Origin: Coix lacryma-jobi var. lacryma-jobi
Lineage: Eukaryota; Streptophyta; Magnoliopsida; Poales; Poaceae
Assembly (NCBI GenBank): GCA_009763385.1
Contig: CM019831.1
Location: 86,153,845 to 86,217,844 of the forward strand
DNA length: 64,000 bases
Reading direction: 5' to 3'
Positions 46,001 to 56,716 of the stretch are shown one piece after another. Below the pieces are notes generated by a model that was not told the origin of the DNA, made no database searches, and was given only the letters and a program-made list of their open reading frames with translations. A program made the translations under genes and the position numbers. The stretch's first letter is position 1. Every line of letters starts with the position of its first letter.

Positions 46001-46606
46001 GCGGTTGAATTTTTTGCAATGGACTCACCGAATCATCTCAGTTTGATCCAAAACTCATGTTTGGTGGGTTATTGGCACTTTTGTTTCCGACGAAACGATG
46101 CCACAAAACTCACGCGAGATGGCCATTTTTCCCACTGATGCACCGAAAAACTTGCGGTTCAACTTTTCGCAATGGACGCACCCAATCATCTCCGTTTGAC
46201 CCAATACTCATGTTTGGTGGGTTTTTGGCACTTTCATTTCTAATGGAACGGTGCCATAAAAGTCACACGAGAGAGCTGTTTTTCCCACTGATGCACCAAA
46301 AAAACTCGCGGTTCCATTTTTCGCAACGGACGCACCCAGTCATCTCTGTTTGACTCAAAACTCATGTTTGGTGAGTTTTTGGCACTTTCATTTCCGTCGG
46401 AACGGTGCCGCAAAACTCGCGCCAGTGGGCCGTTTTTCCCACTGATGCATCGAAAAACTCACAGTTCAATTATTCGCAACGGACGCACCCAATCATCTTA
46501 GTTTGACCCAAAACTCATGTTTGGTGGGTTTTTGGTACTTTCATTTCTGATGTTACGGTGCCGCAAAAGTCGCGCGAGAGGGTTGTTTTTCCCACTGATG
46601 CACCCA

Positions 46607-48030
46607 TGCGGAGGTCAGAGCAAATACTTGACTTAATAAGATAAACTCTAAACTAACTAAGCAACCTATTGGCAAAGATCAAACACTAAGCACACTAGAG
46701 ATTAACTACTATGGCTAAGTGAACAGAACTGTAGGATAGCTAAGTACTCAAGCAATCAATCAAGTATACTACTCAATACTGGTAAGTAGAATAAAGTAAT
46801 ACTTGAAATGATGAACTAGAATTTAGTAAAGTGCTTGAGTTACAAGAGCAAAACCTAAACCGGATATGAAGGAAGACTCTTCCCAACTCCAGGACCGATT
46901 ACTCGCACGCTTCTACTCTTGAGCTAAGCCTTGAGCAGCGCTTCCGCGAGGGCAATGAGGCAAGGATGCCTTGCTCTACTAGCTACCTACTTGCCTAAGC
47001 TTGGCTAAATCCTAAGCTATTAGCTCTCTAGCTTTAGCCTTGCTTTCCTCTTTGCTTCTTCCTTCCTTTCCTTGCTTGATTTGAAGTGACACCTCCAGGG
47101 GGGTATTTATAGTAGAGAGGTGGAGTAGGGGCTACTCCACCGCCACATCATCGATCCGCGTGATGATGGATGAGAGCCCTTGGATCGTAACCTCCTTCAG
47201 ATCAATTGTGGAGAAGAATTAAGCATGTGCTTCTTTAATTCAACATGTGCTTCTTTGCATGGCGGCATGCATGATCCATGCCACTCCCTCCTGAGCCCTC
47301 TGATGCCACCGACCTAGTGAGAGAGGGCTAAGATTTGGCCCTGGGGTGGTCACACGGATCAGTGACATGGCAGGGGAGAAGTTTGGGCGCCACCTAGGTG
47401 GCGGGCGCCACCCCACTAGGGCCCAAATGGGCCCTGGTGAGTGGTCTCGGCCCCTGGTGGGTCCATTCTCCAAATTTGGTCCAAATCCTGCATTCAAATA
47501 AAAATCTATGGACATGTGGAATTTGGTTAGTTTGAAACCTATTTGACTACTTTTCATGCTTTTTTGGTGAATTTGTGGGTAAAATGTTGATGGTAAAACA
47601 AGTGTTTAAGGACCATCAACAAGCTCCCCCAAGCTAACCTGTTGCCCGTCCTCGAGCAACAATGCGGTTTAAGCATTGAGCATGAAAAAGAAAGTACTTA
47701 AGATGTATACATAGTGAGAAATAACTTAGTGTATATCATCAATCATAGCAATGTGGGGCTTATAGCTTTTCACTTCAAACATGCAAGAGTGAAATAAAGC
47801 AGTAGATATGAAACTTTTATCTTGCTTTTCACTTAGTGTATATCATCAATCATAGCAATGTGGAGGTTTTTTAAGGTTTTCAAAAGATAAAAACTTGCTT
47901 AAGTCCTCCAAGATTCACTCAATCACTCAATGGTGTTTAAATCCTCACTTAGGCCAAAATGTAGCCTCTCCTATTTTTAAAGAATGATATGTGGAGTTAT
48001 AGGTAGGCTAAGAATCATGAGCAAATTGCA
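46607..48030 (-). mobile_element. Gypsy-3: 3' end of a minus-strand gypsy element (LTR plus leader)
   Basis: On the minus strand the internal end reads TTGCTCGAGGACGGGCAA, then the polypurine tract AGCTTGGGGGAGCT (47622-47635), then an LTR starting TGTTGATGGTCC. The LTR spans 46607-47621 (1,015 bp) and ends CCGCA against satellite. A minus-strand TATA box (CTATAAATACCCCC) lies near 47107. About 410 bp of internal 3' region remains, with a 33-bp direct repeat (47724 and 47831). It has no coding region. It is cut at ~48030 and fused to Copia-2 gag. The polypurine form suggests a gypsy of the Athila/Tat group. Confidence 0.75.
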
Positions 48031-48032
48031 TA

Positions 48033-49976
48033 ATGTATGAGAACTTTCGACACATGCCTGGCGAGAGCATAGAGAGTTTATTCGCTCGCTTTCAGGTGAT
48101 TGTCAACAAGATGAGGGCGAACAAGGAGGTGTTGCCTTTCGACGATCATGAGAGGGCTTTGAATCTTTTGCATACTCTTGATCGGTCGGTGTGGGACTCG
48201 AAGGTTCAGGCGATCATCGAATCGTCTAACTATGAGGCCCTCACATGCGATGAGCTCTTCAGTAAGCTCAAGTCTAGTGAGATTGATGCCATGGCGAGGG
48301 CTTCTTATGAAAATCCTTCTGGCCCATCGATAGCTTTGCTTTCTAGCTCTTCTGCTAACCCCTCTGGAGGATTTGCACTTTCTTCTCTTCTTTCTGTCAC
48401 ACAGGAGCAGTTGGAGTTCATGGGAGATGACGAGTTGGCGTTGCTTGCCAACCGGTTCTCGCGGTTCCACAACAACCGTAGGAACTGTCTTCGTGGAGGA
48501 GGACGTGCTGGGTGCTTTGAGTGTGGTGACCCGGAACACTTCATCGCCAACTGCCCCAAGAAGAACAAGCAAGTGGCGGGCAAGGGCGATCATGGGCACA
48601 AGTACGACTTTGGCAAGTGCAAGGAGAAGTACGCCCCCGCGAAGCATAACTGGAAGGGCGGCTTCAACAAGGAGTACATCAAGAAGAAGTACATGGAGAG
48701 TGCCCAGGCCGAGCAGTGTGCTTTCTTCGCCACGCTCAGCGACGTCGACGACTCGGATGACGACTCCGCTTCCTCAAGCGACGACGAGTCCAAGAAGAAG
48801 AAGAAGATCGAGGACAAGCTGAACGGCCTCTGCTTCTTCGCCGACAACGAGGGCTTTTGCACCATGGCCCTCGGCAAGGAGGTCGACAGCCAGCTGGAAG
48901 AGATCCCTCAGAACGACGACAACGACACCTCCCAGGTATCTCAGACCCTCGACGAGCTTTCCGCTGAGGTCGAGAAACTTACTGCCGCCCTTCTGAGTCA
49001 AGATAAGTTGTTTAGGTGTGCTACTAGAGAGCGGAAGGAGTTTAGGAAGATGTGGGAGGATACGGTGAAGGAGCTAGAGTTTGCCAAGTTCACCGTAGTT
49101 GTCTCTAAGGAGGGTGAGTGCGAGATGTGCACCACGCACATGACTGACCTTCTCACTTTGAGAAGTAAGTATGCTGTGTCGGTTGGAGAGGTGGATGAGC
49201 TTAGAGCTAGATCCTCAGTGCTTGGTGCGTGCAAGTCTTGTGCAGGCTTGCAATCCGAGTTGGCAGAGAAGAATGCCAAGATTGTGTCTATTGAGAAGGC
49301 CAGCTCGGGTAGCACTTGTGTGTCTAGGTGTGCTTTGTGTGAGGGTTTTGAGATGGAGATTGCAAACGTGCAACCTGACAAGATGCAAACTGAGGATGAA
49401 AACACATACCTTCGGACCATCTTGTCATGGGTTTCTTGTGGTGAGCCGCAGCTTGGGATGATGATTGCCCAGTTCAAGCGTGTTGCTGGAGGTCCAGGTG
49501 TAGGCTTTGCTCAGGGTGTTGAGTGCGCTTCATCTTTTGGCAAGATTGGAGAGTCGAGTGGTCTGAACCCGTGTGAGAAGCCCAACTCCACCACTACTTC
49601 CAAACTGACCAAGATTCCACCCAAAGAGCCTCTAAAGCCTAACACCAAGGATGGGGTGTTTGTTGAACCTCCGAGAGCTCCACCCAAGAAACAGTCATGG
49701 GCTCCAAAACCAAACCACCTCAAGAACAAGCTAGACATCATGCCACCTATCCAAGAGGAGCTCATGTCACAGAAGGGCAAAGTGATCCACACCCACTACC
49801 GTGAGTACCAACAACCCCCTATGAGAGCGGCGAGGTACCATTGTGAGCACTGTGGGAGAGATGGACACTTGAGGGAGTTTTGCTTTCGGCACAAGAGAGA
49901 GGAGCGTCGTGCAAAGGAGTTGAACAACACGGACATGTACCATCCTTTCCATGATGTACATGTGCCGAATGTTTAG
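48033..49976 (+). CDS. gag: gag of Copia-2, 647-residue open frame beginning at the truncation
   Basis: The frame starts at an ATG made by the junction with Gypsy-3 (GCATAATGTATGAG); in Copia-1 the same place reads GAGTATGAG, with no start. It covers the second half of the capsid-like domain (SIESLFARFQVIVNKMRANK), a zinc knuckle CFECGDPEHFIANC at 48513, a lysine-rich and acidic linker, a coiled coil (DELSAEVEKLTAALLSQDK), a cysteine-rich stretch, and a second knuckle CEHCGRDGHLREFC near 49840. A TAG at 49974 ends it before the protease. It is the longest open gag frame in the window, but it lacks the N-terminus, so a functional capsid is unlikely. Confidence 0.8.
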   Translation: MYENFRHMPGESIESLFARFQVIVNKMRANKEVLPFDDHERALNLLHTLDRSVWDSKVQAIIESSNYEALTCDELFSKLKSSEIDAMARASYENPSGPSIALLSSSSANPSGGFALSSLLSVTQEQLEFMGDDELALLANRFSRFHNNRRNCLRGGGRAGCFECGDPEHFIANCPKKNKQVAGKGDHGHKYDFGKCKEKYAPAKHNWKGGFNKEYIKKKYMESAQAEQCAFFATLSDVDDSDDDSASSSDDESKKKKKIEDKLNGLCFFADNEGFCTMALGKEVDSQLEEIPQNDDNDTSQVSQTLDELSAEVEKLTAALLSQDKLFRCATRERKEFRKMWEDTVKELEFAKFTVVVSKEGECEMCTTHMTDLLTLRSKYAVSVGEVDELRARSSVLGACKSCAGLQSELAEKNAKIVSIEKASSGSTCVSRCALCEGFEMEIANVQPDKMQTEDENTYLRTILSWVSCGEPQLGMMIAQFKRVAGGPGVGFAQGVECASSFGKIGESSGLNPCEKPNSTTTSKLTKIPPKEPLKPNTKDGVFVEPPRAPPKKQSWAPKPNHLKNKLDIMPPIQEELMSQKGKVIHTHYREYQQPPMRAARYHCEHCGRDGHLREFCFRHKREERRAKELNNTDMYHPFHDVHVPNV

Positions 49977-51356
49977 AGGCGTGTTGCTAGGCCTAGAGGT
50001 CCTATACCTCAAGTTCCTAGGCCTAGGCCGCGAGGACGATGTGCCCAGCAGGAGCCTGCAGTTGTGGGCTATGGACCCCGTGGTGATGGCTTTGCTGTTG
50101 AGCGTTTTCCCCCACCGCGTTTTGAGTATCGCGATGGACGCTCTTCCCTTAGCGGACCACATTTTCCTATACGTGGTGATCGCTTTCCCCGTAGGCGTGG
50201 TAGGAATGGTTTTGCTACTAACCGTTCTTTTGAGTAGCCGACCCAACACTGGTATAATTCCCATTTTACTCACCCCAGTGTTGGACCGTATGCTCACCCT
50301 GTCTTTTTATTGATGTAGGTAAAGCGATCGGAGAACGTTTGGTTGGTGGATTCCGGGTGCTCGAGGCACATGACCGAAAACGCTAAGTGGTTCTCCAGTC
50401 TTAGTCCTGTTGCCGGAAAGGAGTTTATCACCTTCGGCGACAATAGCAAAGGTAAAGTGTAGTCTCGTGGGTCGATGCGAGTTAATGAGCACTTTGTGTT
50501 GCGTGATGTTGCTCTTGTTTCTAACTTGCATTTAAACCTTCTTTCAGTTTCACAACTTTTCAATGATGACTATGAGATTCGTTTTAAGCCGAATCTCAGT
50601 CGTATTTTAGATCCTCAGGGCAATCTTGTATGTTATTTCGCCCTTTGGGAAAGTCTTTCGTGCGACTTTATCGGAGTCGTTTGGAATTTCTCGATGTCTT
50701 TTGGCTGGACCTTCCTCCTCTGTTCTTTGGAAGTGGCATAGGAGACTTGGTCACCTAAGCTTCGACTTGCTTGCAAGGCTTAGTTCACTTGGCCTAATCC
50801 GAGGATTGCCCAAGTTGTCCATGGAGAAGGATCTTGTTTGCCATTCTTGTAGACATGGGAAGATGGTCGCCGCTCCTCACCATCCAGTGACTCAGGTCAT
50901 GACTAAGCGCCCTGGAGAGCTTTTACACATGGACCTTGTTGGTCCGGCTCGGGTGAGCTCGGTTGGGGGAAGTGGTATGTGCTTGTTGTTGTTGATATTT
51001 TTTCGAGATATTCGTGTGTCTTCTTTTTAGCTGAGAAGACCGAGACTTTCTCTTTTGCTCGCAATCTGATTTTGTTTCTTCAGAATGAGTTCCCTTTGAA
51101 CTCAATGCGAGCTATTCGTAGTGATAATGGTTCCAAATTCAAGAATTCGGACTTTGAGAAGTTTTGTAACTCTTTGGGTTTAGAGCATCAGTTTTATTCC
51201 CCCTACACACCGCCACAAAATGGTGTTGTAGAAAGGAAGAATCTGACCCTTGTAGAGATGGCCAGGACGATGCTCGATGAGCATAGGACTCCTAGGCGAT
51301 ATTGGGCCGAAGCTATGAACATTGCATGCTATATTTCCAATCGCATTTTTCTCTGA
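49977..51356 (+). pseudogene. pro-int: gag end, protease and integrase core of Copia-2
   Basis: After the TAG at 49974 the frame continues (RRVARPRGPIPQVPRPRPRG) with more stops near 50235, 50317 and 50461. The protease reads VWLVDSGCSRHMTEN (about 50346). The integrase zinc region is WKWHRRLGHLSFDLL and CHSCRHGK; then HMDLVGPAR, SDNGSKFKNSDFEK and VVERKNLTLVEMARTMLDE give the catalytic triad. A frameshift lies at ~50970 and a TGA at 51354 (FLxAFLK). Confidence 0.85.
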
Positions 51357-52284
51357 GCTTTCTTGAAAAATACTTCTTATGAGTTGTGTTTTGGAAAACA
51401 GCCCAAAGTGAGTTATTTTAGAGTTTTTGGTTGCCACTCTTTTATACTCAAGAAAGGCAATTTGGACAAGTTTGAGTCTCGTTCTTCTGACGGTGTATTT
51501 TTGGGTTATGGCACTCATACTCGTGCATATCGTGTACTTAACCTTGATACTAACCGAGTCATGGAGACATCCGATGTCACCTTCGACGAGACCATGGTTT
51601 GTCCTTCTTCTTGTTTTGAGCGTGCAGGTGATCATGAGGTTGGTGAGCCTCTTTTCGATGATGAGGACGAGGGTGCTGAAGAGATGGATGATCCAGCACT
51701 ACCTCCACCTGCTGTGCCGCAAGCATCGGCTTCTACTACGATGACTCACGGCCCCAACCCCTCTTCGTCAACTACTTGGGGGCCTTGGGATCCGCCACCT
51801 CGGGCTGTACCTTTTGTACCCGAGGAGGCACCAGCTGCTGTTGAGGGGGAGGTTTCTTCAGCTCAGGAGGCGCCACGACACATTCAGTGCCAACACCCGC
51901 CTCAACAGATGATCGGGAGCATCGGCGAACGTGTCACTCGGTCAAGGTCACAACAAATCTCTCACTTTGCTCATTCTGCATTTGTTGCTGATTTTGAACC
52001 CCGAGATGTGGCACATGCTTTATCTGATCCAGATTGGGTCAATGTCATGCATGAGGAGTTAGAAAATTTTGAGAGAAATCGGGTTTGGGTTTTGGTTCCA
52101 CCTCCTCCTGAGTGTCACCATATTGGTACAAAATGGGTTTTCAAAAACAAACAAGGAGAGGATGGCCATGTTGTGAGAAACAAGGCCAGACTAGTAGCCC
52201 AGGGGTATAGTCAGAAGGAGGGGATAGACTATGAGGAGACTTTTGCTCCCATAGCTCGTTTGGAGGCAATTAGGATACTCTTTG
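51357..52284 (+). pseudogene. int-rt: Integrase C-terminus and RT N-terminus of Copia-2
   Basis: An open stretch from [20 protein letters not shown] through an acidic, proline-rich linker to the RT start ([18 protein letters not shown], then [14 protein letters not shown] and [17 protein letters not shown]). It ends where the Gypsy-2 LTR begins at 52285. The reading frame continues about 47 codons into the LTR, which would give a false chimeric tail. It keeps W at the place where Copia-1 has a TAG. Confidence 0.85.
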
Positions 52285-53033
52285 TGTTGGGGCGATACCC
52301 ACAGCGCCGGCACCCCGACCCGCTAGCCGGATTGGAAATGAAGCTTTCGCGCGAAACGGTCGACTGGGCGAAGCTTCGCTTTCGCGCGAATGCGCGCATC
52401 AGCGTTCGATGTTCTGGGAAATAATTGTTTTCGAGCGGAAGCAGCCCTTCCGAGCGGGTAGGAAGCTTGAACCGTCGCATCTGCGCGGATGGTCCGTAGG
52501 CGGCCCAAGCCTTAGCTCGTGATGTTCCTCTCGCGCGAAGACGCGCTATCGAGCGGGCGAGTCCGCCGGCCGCGCTTTCGCGCGAAGCAAGCCGCAGACG
52601 ATTTCCAATGGATTTCGCGCGAAAGGAGCTTATGCCGCCCGTATCCTCGTTTGTTTTTCGCACGTTTTTGCGCATCGCCGGAGGTCTTCGCCGCGAGGAG
52701 TGGGCCCACCATCTGTGAAGGGGGGCCCAGGAAGCTCCGAGCCCGCCGGGAGACGGAATGGCGATAACGCCCCTCGAGTGGGAGGACGCGACAAAGGCCG
52801 TAGGGCAGTTGAATAAGGCTCTATTGTAATTGCATCAGGAGTAGTTGGAAGGGCATTCATATACTTTCAAACAAATTTGGATGATATAAAAGGCTCCCGT
52901 ACTCTCGAGGGGATGGTGAGAACACTGTTCACTTGACCTAATTTCCTCTTTTCCTACGTTTACTTCCGCTTTCGCTCCGTGCTTTCGTTCGTGCGACAAC
53001 TAGCTGTTTCGGGGTCTCGGTCCCGAAACAACA
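52285..53033 (+). repeat. 5' LTR of Gypsy-2 (749 bp)
   Basis: Starts TGTTGGGGCGATACCC and ends CGAAACAACA before the primer site. Four TTTCGCGCGAA palindromes lie in the first 340 bp (52345, 52380, 52576, 52613). A TATA-like GATATAAAAGG is near 52882. The 5 bp before it (CTTTG) have no partner at the other end because that end is deleted. Confidence 0.85.
52345..52624 (+). promoter_or_regulatory. Cluster of palindromic E2F-like sites in the Gypsy-2 LTR
   Basis: TTTCGCGCGAAA at 52345-52356 and 52613-52624, and TTTCGCGCGAA at 52380-52390 and 52576-52586; a weaker TCGCGCGAAG at 52531. TTTCGCGC fits the E2F consensus TTTSSCGC, and in the full palindromes it can be read on both strands. Binding is inferred only. 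Confidence 0.5.
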
Positions 53034-53034
53034 T

Positions 53035-53049
53035 TGGCGCCCACCGTGG
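53035..53049 (+). other. Primer-binding site of Gypsy-2
   Basis: TGGCGCCCACCGTGG one base after the LTR. This form of primer site is common in grass gypsy elements of the Tat group (Grande and Cinful type). I do not assign the tRNA with certainty. Confidence 0.7.
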
Positions 53050-53067
53050 TTGTCGCCCGAGCTTACC

Positions 53068-55060
53068 ATGCCACCGAGGAAGGCGTCGAAGACGGTCGAC
53101 AATCTAGAGACGATCGCCGTGAAGAAGGTTGCTTTCGGCACCGTCGCGGCATCCATCCTATCCAGCCAAGTTCCACCAAGCAGAGCCCCAGAACCACTAG
53201 CTTTCGGCGGTGCTCTATCGATAGAAACTCAGCCGCCGCCGGGAGCATCCACGAGTCAGAACGTGCAACCCCAGGATCAGCGGACTTTCGGCAGAGATGG
53301 CACACCGGAGGGACATGTCGAGGATGAACTCGCCGAAGAGGAGGATGACGATGCTGAGATCACAAGGCATGCCCAAGCAATCAAGACGTTTACGCAGCAG
53401 CAAGAGGAAATCAAAAAGCTGTTGTTGCAAAGAGACCAACTGCAGCAGCAACTAGCCGCGAAAGCAAGAGAGGACAAGACTCGCAACGCCATTCGGCGAG
53501 CTGAGGCGCAGAGAAGGCAGCTCGAGAAGGAAATTCAGGAACTGCAAAGGGCCGGGGCAAACCCAAACCCGATAGCCCAAGAAAATATATTCATACCAAG
53601 GCGAGAGCAACCGCCAGCTTTTGACAACGCCATCGACGAAACCTCTCCACTTTTGAGGGAGTTGCAAGCCCATCCGTGGCCACTCAACTATAAGCCGCGC
53701 ATTCCGACTTTCGACAGTAAAGCGAACCCACGCAAGTTATTGGCAAGCTACGAGACAGCTGTTTTTTCGGCAAGACAGCTGTTTTTTCGGCAAGAGGGGA
53801 CAATCAAGCCCTGGCGAAATCCCTCATCCTAGCAGTCGAAGATGTGGCTCACGATTCGTACACGACCCTCAAGCCGCTATCCATTTACTCATGGGCCCAG
53901 TTGAAGGCTGAATTGCTCGCCACATTCCAAGGGTTCCGGCCAGACATCAAGACCACACGAGACCTCATGAACTGCACACAGCAATACGATGAGCCTCTAT
54001 CCGAATACCTCAAATGCTTCATTCAGCTGAAAGCTCAAGCTCCAAACGTGCCAGAAGCCGTAGTAATTGTAGCAGCCATCGAAGGCTTGGGGACTGGGCA
54101 GTGCACCGCTCACTTGTCCAGAGAGCCGCCGAAATCTGTCAAAGAGTTGTTCGATGAAATGAACGCGTATGCGAGGTCGGACGACGACTTTTGGCAACGC
54201 GAGGCCGCCCGCCTGTTGCAGAGGCAAGCGACGAAAGCAAGTCGACCACCGCCGGTGCCCAATCAAAGGATGGTCAGGCCCTTTCGGTCAATCAACAGCT
54301 TGCAGGAAGAACCAACACAATCAGCGGCAGGCATGGAGAGGCCTGACATGGCCGACTTTCAGCCCCAAAGAGGGTTTGATCAACCTTTCCGCGGGGGATG
54401 TGGTGGAAGGACAGGACGCGGCGGCCGAGAAGGTAGAGGCCGTGGAAGAGGAGCCAGACCCCCGTATTGCATCATTTGCGATGGCAATTTCGGCCACACC
54501 ACCCGAGACTGCAAATACAGCAAGATGGCGAAAGAGCTAAAAGACAAGGATCAAGCTTCAGCTTCTGCCGAAAGCTCCAAGCACGTTTTCCATAATTCGC
54601 AAGACCCGACAGCCGGAGTGGCAGCATGCAGCAACTACGCAAGCACGCCTATGCATCCCCCGCAGTACATGCCTCCCCAAAATTTGCATTGGTACAATCC
54701 GGCATATCAGGGTTAGCAGCTCCCGGTCTTTGCGCCACAGTCGGTGGCAGTTTCATCACCTATGCACTATCAGCGTCAGCCAACACCACCACCAGCGCTT
54801 CCGACTCAAACCCAACCCAGGGGCAGCAAGCACAGCCCGGTTACCAGCAGGGGCAGGAAATGGAAAACGAGACTAGCGCAATCAACAACATCCTCCCGTC
54901 AAGAGGCCACATTTTTGCCATCACGGGCGGATCCAACTTGGAGCACGAAAGCAAAAGGGCGAGAAAGGACTATCACCGAAGAGTCCAGACGGTATCACCA
55001 AGGCTTCCACTGAACAGGCCAGCTTGGCCACTAGCGCCGATATGCTTCGATGAATCAGAT
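53068..55060 (+). pseudogene. gag: gag of Gypsy-2
   Basis: The start is MPPRKASKTVDNLETIAVKK at ATG 53068. A glutamine-rich coiled coil follows (QQQEEIKKLLLQRDQLQQQL), then the capsid-type domain (SIYSWAQLKAELLATFQGFRP and YDEPLSEYLKCFIQLK) and a zinc knuckle CIICDGNFGHTTRDC with five residues before the His. A 20-bp exact tandem duplication (53754-53773 and 53774-53793) shifts the frame inside YETAVFSAR and brings a stop at 53830. A TAG at 54714 interrupts the region after the knuckle. Confidence 0.85.
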
Positions 55061-55950
55061 TTCAAAGTTCGCGATTACCCGCATTATGACGCTTTCGTCG
55101 CCACGGCCAATGTGGCCAGTTTCACCTTGCATAACATTCTGATTGACACCGGAAGCTTAGCAGACATCTTATTCGTCAAAGCTTTCGAAGCGATGGGATT
55201 CGACAGGCGCAGTTTGGACCCCGCTGGTAATTCACTGTATGGGTTTGGAGGAAGAAAGATTGACGCTATCGGCAAGAAGCAAATCCCTGTATCTTTCGCC
55301 GAAGGGGAATGAGTCCGCACCGAAACGCTGACATTCGACATAGTAAACACGGACTATCCGTACACCGCCATTTTCGGCAGAGGTTTCACCAATAAGTTTA
55401 ATGTCGTCATCAAGAAAAGCTACTTGTGCATGAAAGTGTCATCCCCGTTCGGCGTCATTACCGTGCACGGAGACCAGCAAGCTTCCAGAAGAATAGAAGG
55501 TTGGCCAACTCCTGGCTACAACGACATAAACAAAGTGGCAAAGAAAGACGAAAGGAAGCCGACCGCCGAAGAGCACGCCATTGCCAACTCGCCAGAGTAT
55601 AAGGTCGGGGCGGCCAAAGAAACTGTAAGGATTCCACTCGCGGCCTCCAGGCCTGAAAGAACTGTGCACATTGGGTCAAGCATGCCGGAAGAAGAAAGGA
55701 ACGCTCTGGCATTTTTCCTCACGAACAACGATGACATTTTCGCTTGGTCAGCAAACGACTTGCAAGGCGTTAGCAGAGATCTCGCCCAGCACAGTTTGAA
55801 CGTCGCAAGCGGCGCTAAGCCCAGAAAGCAAAAACTAAGAAAGATGTCAAACAAAAGGGCAGATGCAGCAAAAGTCGAAGTGCAGAGATTACTCGATGCG
55901 GGAGTAATCCGACCAGTCCAGTAGCCCGAATGGCTGGCGAACGTTGTCCT
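55061..55950 (+). pseudogene. pro: Protease and RT N-terminus of Gypsy-2
   Basis: The aspartic protease shows NILIDTGSLADILF, with the catalytic DTG at 55144. A TGA at 55310 (after SFAEGE) splits it from YPYTAIFGRGFTNKF. The start of the RT region follows (DDIFAWSANDLQGVSRDLAQHSLNV). It ends at a TAG at 55922 just before PEWLANVVLVKKKNGKWRMC. Confidence 0.85.
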
Positions 55951-55951
55951 G

Positions 55952-56638
55952 GTGAAGAAGAAGAATGGAAAGTGGCGAATGTGCGTTGATTTCACCGACC
56001 TCAACAAATGCTGCCCGAAGGATCCGTATCCTTTGCCTCGCATTGACAAGCTCATCGATATTGTAGCCGGTTGTGAAATAATGAGTTTGCTAGATTGTTT
56101 TTCAAGTTATCACGAGATATGGCTCCATCCCGACGATGAGGAGAAAACCAGTTTCATCACCCCAATGGGCACATATTGCTATCGGCGGATGCCGGAAGGG
56201 CTGCGGAACGCAGGCCCAACTTTCTTGCGGATGACCGACAAGGTTTTCGAAAGCCAGAAGCAGAAGAAAAACTTGTTGGCTTATGTTGATGATATAGTGG
56301 TCAAGAGTGACAGGCAAGAAGACCACCAAGCAGACTTACTCGAGACTTTCGGCAACCTCCGAAAAAGCGGCTTGAAGCTCAACCCTGACAAGTGTATTTT
56401 TGGCATCAAGAAAGGCAAGCTCCTTGGTTGTCTGGTGTCGGCCAGGGGAATTGAAGCCAATCCCGACAAAATAGCGGTGATCATCAACATGCAACCGCCC
56501 TCGAGCCGAAAGCAAGTGCAAAAGTTGACAGGAAGGCTGGCTTCTTTGAACAGATTTATCGCAAGGTCCACAGAAAAAGGGGTGCCATTCTTCAGAACCC
56601 TGCGTAGCTCTGATCCTTTCGATTGGGGGGAAGAGTAG
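55952..56638 (+). pseudogene. rt: Reverse transcriptase of Gypsy-2
   Basis: Gypsy-type RT with KKKNGKWRMCVDFTDLNKC, then PLPRIDKLID, then LLDCFSSYHEIWLHPDDEEK (first catalytic Asp), GTYCYRRMPEGLRNAGPTF, and the active-site YVDD at 56282-56293. The thumb region follows (TGRLASLNRFIARSTEKGVP). Two TAGs (56636 and near 56654) separate it from RNase H. Catalytic residues are kept. Confidence 0.9.
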
Positions 56639-56716
56639 CGGCAGGCTTTCCAATAGCTAAAGGAGTACCTGACAAAGCTAACCACGTTATCTAAACCGTC
56701 ATCGGAAGCGACGCTC

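Larger units (their letters stand above)
23016..46606 (+). repeat. Centromeric-type satellite, block 3 (~154 monomers)
   Basis: This is the main array, 23.6 kb without another element in it. All monomers are in the + orientation with ~153-bp spacing. Sub-structure: divergent monomers (23016-24540), a higher-order region with a 12-monomer unit (24541 to about 32300), then mixed monomers with layered segmental copies up to 46606. Some monomers carry small deletions (near 36055, 37685, 42231). No CRM-type element interrupts it. Confidence 0.93.

Noticed and set aside
51363..52424. A 353-codon frame ending in the Gypsy-2 LTR as a fusion protein
   Set aside because: The last ~47 codons are LTR sequence read by chance after the insertion point at 52285.
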